Source: QHXW01 sp035297145 (GTDB taxonomy: Bacteria > Acidobacteriota > Terriglobia > Bryobacterales > Bryobacteraceae). Taken from it: DNA of 25,237 bases. The notes below the pieces were generated by a model that was not told the DNA's origin, ran no database searches, and worked only from the letters and a program-made list of their open reading frames with translations. Positions 16,614 through 23,656 of the stretch are shown here, one piece after another. How positions within the stretch are numbered: the first letter of the stretch is position 1; each line of letters begins with the position of its first letter. A program made the translations under genes and the position numbers. Where the stretch lies: NCBI GenBank assembly GCA_035297145.1, contig DATGZN010000039.1:1-25237 (forward strand), given 5' to 3'.

Positions 16614-16633
16614 CAGTCGCCGAGGGGCGACTG
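16614..16633 (+). promoter_or_regulatory. Hairpin at IS66 left end over the tnpA ribosome-binding region
   Basis: CAGTCGCC (16614-16621) and GGCGACTG (16626-16633) form a perfect 8-bp stem with a GAGG tetraloop, ending 3 nt before the GTG start of tnpA. The purine-rich GAGGGG that could act as Shine-Dalgarno lies in the loop and stem, so the hairpin could limit tnpA translation, especially on read-through RNA. Confidence 0.5.
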
Positions 16634-16636
16634 ATA

Positions 16637-17038
16637 GTGGACCGCAAAAGCACACTGGCCATCCCCGAACCAATCGTGCAGCTGCAACGGCAGTTGGAGC
16701 AGTTTCGCAGCACGCAGCCGCGGCGGACGAAACTACCGGAGTCGCTGTGGCAGGCTGCGGTCGAACTGGCGCGGCAGCACGGTGTGTATCCGGTGGCGCA
16801 CCCGCTGCGGCTGGACTACATGCAACTGAAGAAGCGGCTCGGCGGAGTTCCTAGCCCCCGACGGAAGACAACCAAGCCAGCATTCGTGGAACTGGTCGCA
16901 CCATCCCCAGGGAAGGTCGATGAGTGGGTCATCGAGGTTGAGTCCTCGCGTGGCGCCAAGATGCGCATCCAGTGGAAAGCCACGGTACCGCCTGACTGGG
17001 CAAGCCTGCTACGCGCCTGGCGGGAAGTGGACGGATGA
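16637..17038 (+). CDS. tnpA: IS66-family accessory protein TnpA
   Basis: This is a 133-aa protein starting at GTG (16637), with GAGGGG about 10 nt upstream. It is basic and lacks a catalytic DDE core. The N-terminal helices (LEQFRSTQPRRTKLPESLW, WQAAVELARQHG) and HPLRLDYMQLKKRLGG resemble the small HTH-like first protein of IS66 elements. Its stop overlaps the tnpB start (ATGA at 17035-17038), indicating translational coupling. Function in transposition is accessory and, in this family, only partly understood. Confidence 0.75.
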   Translation: MDRKSTLAIPEPIVQLQRQLEQFRSTQPRRTKLPESLWQAAVELARQHGVYPVAHPLRLDYMQLKKRLGGVPSPRRKTTKPAFVELVAPSPGKVDEWVIEVESSRGAKMRIQWKATVPPDWASLLRAWREVDG

Positions 17039-17395
17039 TTCAGATCACTCCTCAGATGCGCGTGCTGGTTGCGATCGAACCAGTCGATGGGCGAAAAGGG
17101 ATTGACTCACTGGCGCGACTCTGTCAGGAGAGGCTTGCGGAAGATCCATTCTCTGGATGCGTGTTTGTGTTCCGGAGCCGCAGCGGGGCGGCGATCCGTT
17201 TGCTCAGTTATGACGGCCAAGGATACTGGCTGGCACAGAAACGGCTGTCGCAGCGGGAGGTTCGTTTGGTGGCCGGAGGCAACCGGGCCGGCCAAGGGAT
17301 TGGAAGCCTACGAAGCCCAGCTGCTGATGGCGGCCGGCGATGTGTCGCGCGTCCGCGCGGCGCCGATGTGGCGACGGGTTAGCGCGCTGAAGTGA
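17035..17395 (+). pseudogene. tnpB: IS66-family TnpB, frameshifted
   Basis: The N-terminal half is typical of TnpB (PF05717): KGIDSLARLCQERLAEDPFSGCVFVFRSRSG followed by WLAQKRLSQ, given here in two blocks. After KRLSQ the frame is broken: an extra base near 17254 moves the conserved continuation GRFVWWPEATG...GLEAYEAQLLMAAGDV into the next frame, which ends at TGA 17395. With the base removed the protein would be about 119 aa, the normal length. TnpB is an accessory protein needed for IS66 transposition in studied members. The frameshift could be real decay or a sequencing error. Confidence 0.75.
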
Positions 17396-17459
17396 GGATC
17401 GGTAAAAAGCATCACGACCCCCTTGCGTTCCAAGAAAAACAGGTTCATACTGCTGGTCA

Positions 17460-18329
17460 ATGGCTGAGTGGAAGTACCGGGGCCGGTTGGTTACCGCCGA
17501 GGACATCCTATATATAGGTGAGCTAATCGCCGCGTACCCGCACGAGAGCCGCCGCACGCTGTCGAAGAAGCTATGCGAGGCCTGGCAGTGGAAACAGCCC
17601 AACGGTGCCTTGTGCGACATGGTGTGCCGGGGCCTGCTGCTGATGCTCGACCGTGCCGGCCAGATCACGCTTCCGCCGATCAGTTACGTGCGGCATAATC
17701 CGCTGGCGAAAAGAGCGCGGCCGGCACCGGTGCTGATCGACAGCACACCCATCGAAGGCAAGCTGCACCAGATCCAGCCACTCGAGTTTGAGCAGGTGCG
17801 GCGCACCGGGGATGAGCCGCTGTTTAACAGTTTGATGGAGGAGCATCACTATCTGGGTTACGAGCAGCCGGTGGGAGAGCACCTGAAGTATCTGGTGTGG
17901 ACACATGGACGGCCGATCGCGTGCGTGGCGTGGTCGAGCGCACCGCGGCACATTGGCTCGCGCGACCACTACATCGGCTGGAGTGCGGAAGCGCGGCGGC
18001 GCAACATTCGGTTCATCGCCTATAACACACGGTTCCTGATTCTGCCGTGGGTTCGGGTGAAGCATCTGGCGTCGCACATTCTGGGCCGCATGGCGATGCG
18101 GATTTCGGATGACTGGCGCCGCATGTACGAGCATCCGATTTACTTCCTGGAAACGTTCGTGGATCCGGAGCGATTCCGCGGGACTTGTTACCGCGCAGCC
18201 AACTGGGTGTTGCTAGGCAGGACGACGGGGCGCGGCAAGCAATCCAATAGCTACGTGCCCAACCGGTCGATCAAAGAGGTTCTCGGATATCCGGTGACAA
18301 AGCGTTTTCGCGAACTGTTCGGAAAGTAG
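17460..18329 (+). CDS. DruA-like DUF4338 protein, IS66 passenger
   Basis: This is a 289-aa protein. Hallmarks of the DUF4338 / Druantia DruA family are present in order: EEHHYLGYEQPVG (127-139), CVAWSSAPRHIGSRDHYIGW (155-174), YNTRFLILPWV (188-198), LASHIL (203-208), ETFVD (231-235), GTCYRAANW (241-249) and GRTTGRG (253-259). A separate N-terminal part (1-80) is helical (LIAAYPHESRRTLSKKLCE), like that of other DUF4338 proteins. It lies 64 nt after tnpB and ends one base before the tnpC ATG (TAG-G-ATG), so it is embedded in the transposase operon. DruA is part of the Druantia anti-phage system, but the biochemical role is not established. In this setting it may be a transposition accessory, with defence only a possibility. 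Confidence 0.85.
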   Translation: MAEWKYRGRLVTAEDILYIGELIAAYPHESRRTLSKKLCEAWQWKQPNGALCDMVCRGLLLMLDRAGQITLPPISYVRHNPLAKRARPAPVLIDSTPIEGKLHQIQPLEFEQVRRTGDEPLFNSLMEEHHYLGYEQPVGEHLKYLVWTHGRPIACVAWSSAPRHIGSRDHYIGWSAEARRRNIRFIAYNTRFLILPWVRVKHLASHILGRMAMRISDDWRRMYEHPIYFLETFVDPERFRGTCYRAANWVLLGRTTGRGKQSNSYVPNRSIKEVLGYPVTKRFRELFGK

Positions 18330-18330
18330 G

Positions 18331-19948
18331 ATGACGAAGCCCGCGATCGAGCGCATCGAGGTAAGCCGGGATGAACTGAATCAGTTGCTGGTGCGCGCCA
18401 AGACAGCGCTCAACGAAGATGATTACCGCAAGCTGAAGGCGACGGTGGATGCGCTGAGTTACTTGACCGAGCTAGTCGCGGACAGAAAGACGACGATTCG
18501 GGACCTGCGCCAGTTGCTGTTGCCACCGTCGACGGAGAAGACACGCGAGGTCCTGAAGCAAGCGGGCATCGCCCACACGCCGAACTCCGGTGAGACATCG
18601 GGAGTGCCAACACCACCGGCCGACAGAAGCGCAGACAAGAAGCCCGGACACGGGCGCAACGGAGCCGATGCCTACCAGGGAGCGCGGAGAGTCGAAGTCG
18701 CACATGAGAAGTTGCAGGTGGGCGATAGCTGTCCAGGGTGCTGGAAGGGCAAGGTGTACGAGCAGCAGGATGCCAAGCTCCTGGTGCGGATCGTGGGACA
18801 AGCACCCATCGCCGCGACCGTCTATGAACTCCAGAGATTGCGCTGCAACCTTTGCGGAGAGATCTACACGGCGAAGGCGCCGGAAGGCGAGGGTGAAGAC
18901 AAGTACGACGATACGGCGGCGGCCATGATCGCACAGTTGAAGTATGGCAGCGGCATGCCGTTCTACCGGCTGGAGGATCTAGAAGGGAGCCTGGGGATTC
19001 CGCTGCCAGCATCGACACAGTGGGAGATTGTGGAGGAAGCGGCGGAGTTGATCAAGCCGGCGCGGGATGAGTTGATCCGTCAGGCAGCGCAGGGCCAGGT
19101 GTTGCACAACGACGACACCAGCATGAAGGTGTTACGGCCCGAACGCGAGCCCGCAGACGAGCGCACCGGTGTATTCACCAGCGGCATTGTGTCGACCGCG
19201 GAAGGGCAAAAGATCGCATTGTTCTTCACCGGGCGGCAGCATGCCGGAGAGAATCTCGCTGATGTTCTGAAACGGCGCACGACGGAACTCTCCGTGCCGA
19301 TTCAGATGTCGGATGCGTTGTCGCGGAACGCGCCGAAATCCGTGGAGCTGTTAGTGGCCAACTGCCTCGCGCACGGGAGAAGAAAGTTTGTGGAGATCGC
19401 GCCGAACTTTCCCCGAGCAATGCCGTCATGTGCTGGAGACATTGGGCACGGTCTACTACCACGACAAGCTGGCGCGCGAGCGCGAGTTATCGCCGGAGAA
19501 GCGATTGCGGTTGCACCAGGAACGCAGTGAGCCGTTGATGAAGAGGTTGCGGACGTGGCTCGATGCGCAGTTGGCGGAGAAGAAGGTGGAGCCGAACTCA
19601 GGGTTGGGAAAGGCGATTCAGTATATGCTGCGGCACTGGGAGCCGCTGACACTGTTTCTGCGCGAGCCTGGCGCTCCTCTGGACAACAATCTGTGTGAGC
19701 GGGCGCTCAAGAAAGCGATTCTGCATCGCAAGAACTCGCTGTTTTACAAGACGCTGAACGGCGCCGAGGTAGGCGATCTGTACATGAGTCTGATCCATAC
19801 CTGCGAGCTCTGTGACGCCAACCCATTCGACTATCTCACTGAGTTGCAGAGGCACGCCGGCGAACTGGCGCGGAATCCGGCGGAGTGGATGCCCTGGAAC
19901 TACCACGCCACGCTGGGGCGATCCTGCGCCAGCGCGGATCCCAGGTAG
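18331..19948 (+). pseudogene. tnpC: IS66-family transposase TnpC, frameshifted
   Basis: Together the two frames give a full-length TnpC of about 538 aa. The N-terminal helical region is followed by a zinc-finger-like part (Cys134/Cys137 CPGC, Cys172/Cys175 CNLC), then the DDE core: HNDDTSMKVL (Asp261/262), MSDALSRN (Asp328) and NCLAHGRRKF. The C-terminal half, with NNLCERALK carrying the catalytic Glu and LHRKNSLFYKT, lies in the next frame up to TAG at 19948. The shift maps to a C4 run at 19411-19414, where one C too many breaks KFVEIAPNFP|EQCRHVLETL. The copy is therefore inactive as written, unless the run is a sequencing error or a +1 recoding site. Confidence 0.82.
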
Positions 19949-20011
19949 ATTATGATGAATCTCCCTGGCCGAAAAGGATCGTCTTCGGCTAGGCTTCGGT
20001 GACAGTCAGAA

Positions 20012-20662
20012 ATGGCCGCCAAACAGGCCTCTGCAAACGCAAAATCACATAGGGTTTTTGGCCAGGCACGGAAGCCCCCGAAAATGTTTCGCGCCGGCCT
20101 CTACGCCCGTGTTTCCACCAACGACCAACAGACCATCCCGTTGCAGATTCGAGCCCTACGTGAATACGCCGTCCGTCGAGGCTGGATTATAGCCCTGCAG
20201 GTCAAAGAGGTCGGCTCCGGCGCATCCGGACGGCAACTGCGGGAGAAGTTGTTGGATGCGGCGCGCCGCCGCGAGATCGATGTGCTACTGGTGTGGAGGT
20301 TGGACCGGTGGGGTCGCTCGGTCGCGGACCTGTTGGCCACGTTCCAGGAACTGGAGCATCTTGGCGTCGGGTTCATCTCGCTAACCGAGGCGCTGGATCT
20401 GACGACACCGACAGGGCGAGCCATGGCTGGCCTGCTCGCCGTGTTCGCCCAGTTTGAGCGGGAGATTCTGCGGGAACGAGTGCGCGCCGGTTTGGCCCAC
20501 GCCCGGCAAAACGGCCAGCGCCTGGGTCGACCGGCAACGGCGGCACGGCACACCGGAGAGGTTGGGAAGCTCTATCGTACTGGCGTCAGCAAAGCCGAGA
20601 TCGCGCGGCGATTGGACATCGGCCGGACCTCGGTGCGCCGGATTCTGGAAGCAAAACGATGA
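20012..20662 (+). CDS. Serine recombinase (resolvase/invertase family)
   Basis: This is a 216-aa small serine recombinase. The nucleophile Ser35 lies in LYARVSTNDQQT. Other conserved parts are VKEVGSGASGRQLREKLLDA, VLLVWRLDRWGRSVADL, LTTPTGRAMAGLLAVFAQFE and REILRERVRAGLAHARQNG (helix E), ending in an HTH (VSKAEIARRLDIGRTSVRRI). The first 24 residues are an unconserved basic extension. An internal ATG at 20084 with GGAAG about 9 nt upstream, giving MFRAGLYARVS, may be the true start. It lies directly right of the IS66 end and overlaps the next gene by ATGA. It could act as a resolvase for a transposon or as an invertase. Its recombination site is not identified. Confidence 0.87.
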   Translation: MAAKQASANAKSHRVFGQARKPPKMFRAGLYARVSTNDQQTIPLQIRALREYAVRRGWIIALQVKEVGSGASGRQLREKLLDAARRREIDVLLVWRLDRWGRSVADLLATFQELEHLGVGFISLTEALDLTTPTGRAMAGLLAVFAQFEREILRERVRAGLAHARQNGQRLGRPATAARHTGEVGKLYRTGVSKAEIARRLDIGRTSVRRILEAKR

Positions 20663-21027
20663 GAAAGCCGGCCACAGACCCGATCCGCGAAGACCGCATC
20701 CATAACGAAGCCATCGTGGACGCTTACGGACCGGAAGAGAAAGCGATGAGTTGGTATTACTACCTGGAAAACAAAATCCGCTTCCCGTTCCAGGCAAAGT
20801 GCATCGCCGCGAAGCTCGTCTCACCCCTCAAAAAAGGGGAGACCGTCGAAGTCCGCCGCCTGGCGCCGGAGGATGCCTGCTCCACTGACATGCTCGTGCT
20901 CATCCGATGGCAGGGCCGGCACATGGCTGCTTCTCTTTCCCAACTGGCCCCCGTCGATCCGGACGAATCCACTGCCGAAGCAATCGGTGATTGGCATTAC
21001 TGGGTAGCCCGGGGCTACCTCTTCTGA
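20659..21027 (+). CDS. CcbP-like calcium-binding protein
   Basis: This is a 122-aa protein. SWYYYLENKIRFPFQAKCIA (31-50), GETVEVRRLAPEDAC (60-74), LVLIRWQGRHMAASLSQL (79-96) and AIGDWHYWVARGY (108-120) match the compact beta-barrel family typified by cyanobacterial CcbP (PF11535). The family binds calcium through acidic surface residues. Its ATG overlaps the recombinase stop (ATGA), so the two are translationally coupled. It is cytoplasmic, with no signal peptide. The link to recombination is unexplained. Family assignment is by recognition of the motif pattern and should be confirmed by HMM search. Confidence 0.72.
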   Translation: MRKPATDPIREDRIHNEAIVDAYGPEEKAMSWYYYLENKIRFPFQAKCIAAKLVSPLKKGETVEVRRLAPEDACSTDMLVLIRWQGRHMAASLSQLAPVDPDESTAEAIGDWHYWVARGYLF

Positions 21028-21088
21028 ATCACGCTGGCCGGCACCTCCCCTACCGTTTTTCACTCGCTCGTTAGAATCGAACAGAGCC

Positions 21089-21640
21089 ATGGCATCTCAA
21101 GCAAAATCACAACCCACATGGACCGACGTAAAGGCAAAGCTCGCGAGCTTCGACCGGAAAGGCTTGCTGGGGTTGATCCAGGATCTTTACGCCGCGCACA
21201 AAGACAATCAGATGTTTCTTCACGCTCGCTTCGGCTTGGGCGAGGACGCGCTGCGCCCCTACAAGGAAACGATCGCTCGGTGGCTTTGGCCTGACAGTTT
21301 TCGGAACCAGGATACGTCTGTCCTCAAAGCCAAGAAAGCCATTGCCGATTACAAGAAGGCGATTGCGGACGCCGCTGGATTGGCCGAGTTGATGGTTTTC
21401 TATTGCGAGGAGGCGTCGGGCTTTTCGAGCGATCTCGGCTATCAAGACGAGAGCTACTTCGATGCCCTAGTGCGAATGTTCAACCAGGCTGTTGCGACCG
21501 CGAACCGGTTGCCGGTCAGCAGCCGCGACGCTCTGATCGTCAGACTGGATCGGGTCCGTAGCATCAGCCACAAGCTCGGGTATGGCGTTGGCGACGACAT
21601 GGGTTCCATTTTCGCGAAGTACACGAAGCGTAAAGCTTGA
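21089..21640 (+). CDS. Conserved hypothetical protein, DUF6155-like
   Basis: This is a 183-aa predicted all-helical, soluble protein with no signal peptide or catalytic motif. The pattern LASFDRKGLLGLIQDLYAAH, then NQMFLHARFGL, a Lys-rich helix (LKAKKAIADYKKAIADAAG) and LAELMVFYCEEASGFSSDLG resembles DUF6155. The assignment is tentative. It starts 61 nt after the CcbP-like gene, in the same direction, so it may share a transcript with the recombinase cassette. The product is unknown. Confidence 0.65.
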   Translation: MASQAKSQPTWTDVKAKLASFDRKGLLGLIQDLYAAHKDNQMFLHARFGLGEDALRPYKETIARWLWPDSFRNQDTSVLKAKKAIADYKKAIADAAGLAELMVFYCEEASGFSSDLGYQDESYFDALVRMFNQAVATANRLPVSSRDALIVRLDRVRSISHKLGYGVGDDMGSIFAKYTKRKA

Positions 21641-22025
21641 CCAGTTCCTATCCAGCTATCCGCCGGTTTCACGTCGGCTATTCAGATTCCACGCAGCCTT
21701 GCCGAAAGGACACAACTGATTCCGTTTGATAGGAAAGCTGGTTGGCAACGGCGCTTACGCTCCGATTGGATTTTGAGTCCGTTCTCGGTGCTACTCGGGG
21801 TAGTTGCACGCGATTAAGTAGCAGTGATTAGAGCGCGGCATGCATAGAGGAGTTGCCGGGAAGTGCCCCACGACGGGCACAATCTCGGGCACAGCCGCAG
21901 AACACTGGAACCACAAGCAGTCCATAATGATCAGGTGGTGCCAGAAGGCCAGTAAATCCATTCTTGCCGGAATGCCGATTAGCACCTAGTGACCCCCATT
22001 CGCCTAACGTCTATCACAGAAACTA

Positions 22026-22150
22026 TCACAGTGGTTCTCGTACGTCTCTCGTGCTGGCGTTCGCCGCCTGAGCACGTCGGAACTCCGCAGGCGTGGTCCC
22101 AAAGAGCCGGTCCGGCATCCGATTGAGGAAGCTTGCCGGGCGGCAGGGTT
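22026..22150 (-). pseudogene. AraC-family regulator C-terminal relic
   Basis: On the minus strand the frame ending at TGA 22026 reads FLNRMPDRLFGTTPAEFRRA followed by QAANAS. This closely follows the second HTH end of AraC/XylS regulators (FxRxFRxxFGxTPxEFRRA). Only about 40 residues remain before an in-frame stop. There is no start codon or first HTH, so this is a gene fragment. Confidence 0.5.
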
Positions 22151-22274
22151 CGGCATGGCTTGGTCAAGGCGAACATTAGAGCATTTGCTCCGGAGGCAAA
22201 CGCTCGATGTGTATGCTGGTGATTTTACAGCTGGCCTATTAGGGTTATGAGCGGCAATTGAGGGGTGTTCAGCG

Positions 22275-22298
22275 CTTGTTGTGTACCTTGTTGTGTAC
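22275..22298 (+). repeat. Perfect tandem duplication of a 12-mer
   Basis: CTTGTTGTGTAC occurs twice back to back. No function is evident. It could be a slippage product or a pair of binding half-sites. Confidence 0.6.
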
Positions 22299-22473
22299 TC
22301 AGCGGAATTTCGTGCAGACGCCAGTGCCCACATCAATCGCTCGGCTGCCGCACACCCGCCAGATTTATTCTCATACCGGGCAGGGATGTGAGCTCAGTGC
22401 CGAATCAAGCTCGGACTGAATGGCTGCCTCCGGGCCGGCTTCCTGACCAGCTTAATCACACTATCTAAGCGAA

Positions 22474-22489
22474 GGACGAAATTTTGTCC
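22474..22489. repeat. Imperfect 16-bp dyad
   Basis: GGACGAAATTTTGTCC is symmetric except for one base pair. It sits just beyond the end of the sigma-54 activator relic. It may be an operator-like site, but nothing nearby is intact. Confidence 0.35.
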
Positions 22490-22555
22490 AGCCTTTGGGG
22501 TCCACCTCAACTGGTGGATGGCTCCGATCCCATCGAGCAGGAGATTGCCGCACAG

Positions 22556-23406
22556 TTACCGCCCGACGGCCTTGAACCGGTACTTGTTGATTCTCAAGCG
22601 CTTGATTTTTGAATCGAGAGTCCGCGCTGGCAGACCTAACCTGGTTGCTGCGCCCGATGGACCAGAGACTTGTCCCTGGCTTCAGCTAGCGCTGCTTCGA
22701 TCATTTCCTTCTCCTGCCTGGCGAGGATGCCATTGAGCGTACTCGTTCGTCTTCGGCTTGCCGGAAGTTGACTCTTCAACCACGTCTCATCCACAGAGAA
22801 CGTTTCACCCTCGCTCAGTATCACAGCTCGTTCAATGACGTTTTGTAGTTCACGAACGTTCCCTGGCCAGTCATATGCCTGGAACACTTTCAGAGATTTC
22901 TTATCGATCGTTCTGAACTTCTTGCCAGCCCTTTTTCCAATCCAATCTATAAAAGACTCAACTAGCAAGGGAATGTAAGCCACCCGTTCGCGCAACGGTG
23001 GCATCTCAATAGGCACTACATTCAGCCTGTATAGGAGATCTTCCCGGAATTTACCTTCGGCTACGAGCGCGGTCAGATCCCGATGAGTGGCCGCGAGCAC
23101 TCTCACGTCAACAGGAATGGGCCTGTTGCTGCCGACGCGTTCGATTTGACGTTCTTGCAGCACCCGCAATAGCGCGACCTGGATTTCCGGGGGCAAGTCG
23201 CCGATTTCGTCCAGGAAAATTGTCCCGCCGTTCGCCGATTCAAAGCGCCCCAGCCGCCGTTGTGTTGCACCGGTGAAGGCGCCCTTCTCCGTGACCGAAG
23301 AGCTCGGAAGCAATCAGCGAGGGTGGGATAATCGCAGACGCCGACCGCTCGAAGGCGCTCTCCGAATAGCCCGTAACCCGACTGCAATCAGCTGCAAGCG
23401 TCTACA
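22556..23406 (-). pseudogene. Sigma-54-dependent activator (AAA+ and Fis-type HTH), truncated and frameshifted
   Basis: The AAA+ part retains the GAFTGA loop, Walker B (GGTIFLDEIGDLP), VRVLAATHRDL, the REDLLYRLNVVPIEMPPLRER block and WPGNVRELQNVIERAV, all in one frame (to about 23300). Upstream, PPSLIASELFGH lies in another frame, separated by one extra base near 23291. A still more degenerate stretch reaches the IS3 end at 23407, where Walker A and the sensor domain are lost. Downstream, one missing base in the GGG run at 22674-22676 shifts the Fis-type HTH (SGAATRLGLPARTLDSKIKR, ending NKYRFKAVGR) into a third frame that stops at 22556. As read, no functional activator can be made. Confidence 0.8.
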
Positions 23407-23656
23407 TGCGCTTGTCCCCCCGGTTGACACAAACAGTTAAGACACACCTCGCCGTTCGATGAATATTCCTCGACCGGCAAAACGACTTTAGCGCATACTC
23501 GGTACCGGCTGGCGAAGCAGAGGCGGGCTCTGCGGGAGCGCAACCCGCCAAGGAATAGCCAGCCGGAAACTCATCCAGACGATGAGTGGGGGCGTTAGCC
23601 GCTGGGCTGGCGCCTCCATCGGATGGATAGATTTCCCGATACCTGGGAAAACTCAT
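23402..23656 (-). CDS. Small ORF in the IS3 tail, overlapping the orfB stop
   Basis: An 84-codon frame whose ATG overlaps the orfB TGA (ATGA, 23653-23656) and whose stop lies just beyond the IS inverted repeat. The product is Pro/Ala/Ser-rich (PRYREIYPSDGG, DEFPAGYSLAGC, PAEPASASPAG). I recall similar short hypothetical proteins in other genomes but cannot confirm this. No Shine-Dalgarno is visible, and most of the frame coincides with strong hairpins, so it may be the chance translation of a structured element. Confidence 0.25.
   Translation of the reverse strand: MSFPRYREIYPSDGGASPAANAPTHRLDEFPAGYSLAGCAPAEPASASPAGTEYALKSFCRSRNIHRTARCVLTVCVNRGDKRM
23505..23566. ncRNA. Three-way-junction-like structured element in the IS3 tail
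   Basis: The outer stem CCGGCTGGC (23505-23513) pairs perfectly with GCCAGCCGG (23558-23566). It encloses two hairpins: GCAGAG/CTCTGC (23517-23522 with 23528-23533) and GCGGG/CCCGC (23532-23536 with 23544-23548). Two of the bases are shared, so the inner stems compete slightly. This could be a folded RNA or a DNA structure. Which strand is transcribed is unknown. Confidence 0.45.
23580..23620. repeat. Long hairpin in the IS3 tail
   Basis: GGCGTTAGCC (23591-23600) pairs with GGCTGGCGCC (23605-23614) through a GCTG loop. Two pairs are G-U wobbles if the plus strand is the RNA, and A-C mismatches on the other strand. Flanking GATG and CATC extend the stem with a bulge. Confidence 0.45.
23632..23650. 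repeat. Hairpin next to the orfB stop
   Basis: TTTCCC (23632-23637) and GGGAAA (23645-23650) form a perfect 6-bp stem with a 7-nt loop, directly after the orfB stop codon on the transposase strand. It is part of the structured tail. Confidence 0.45.

Larger units (their letters stand above)
16614..20005 (+). mobile_element. IS66-family element carrying a DruA-like (DUF4338) gene
   Basis: The element holds tnpA, tnpB, a DUF4338 gene and tnpC in one direction, about 3.4 kb. Ends are tentative: CAGTCGCCGAGG at 16614-16625 matches the complement of 19994-20005 (CTGTCACCGAAG) at 9 of 12 positions, and both lie just outside the outer genes. I found no matching 8-bp target duplication, so the true ends could differ by tens of bases. 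Frameshifts in tnpB and tnpC suggest the copy is inactive unless they are sequence errors or recoding sites. Confidence 0.65.
21641..22555. other. Decayed intergenic stretch without intact genes
   Basis: About 0.9 kb with no plausible complete coding sequence on either strand. It holds an AraC-type relic (22026-22150), a tandem 12-bp duplication (22275-22298), an imperfect dyad (22474-22489), and a tRNA-Leu-like anticodon-arm sequence at 21768-21780 without the rest of a tRNA. The content suggests a scar of past insertions. Confidence 0.55.

Noticed and set aside
17571..18134. 187-codon frame antisense to the DUF4338 gene
   Set aside because: The plus strand carries all the DUF4338 motifs; the antisense product shows no features.
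21735..21810. Possible tRNA-Leu gene on the minus strand
   Set aside because: Only the anticodon-arm-like 13-mer fits; there is no T-arm GTTC motif, no paired acceptor and no D-arm in register.
22500..22520. TCCACC...GGTGGA hairpin after the sigma-54 relic as terminator
   Set aside because: The stem is 6 bp and there is no T-tract on either strand, so a terminator call is not supported.
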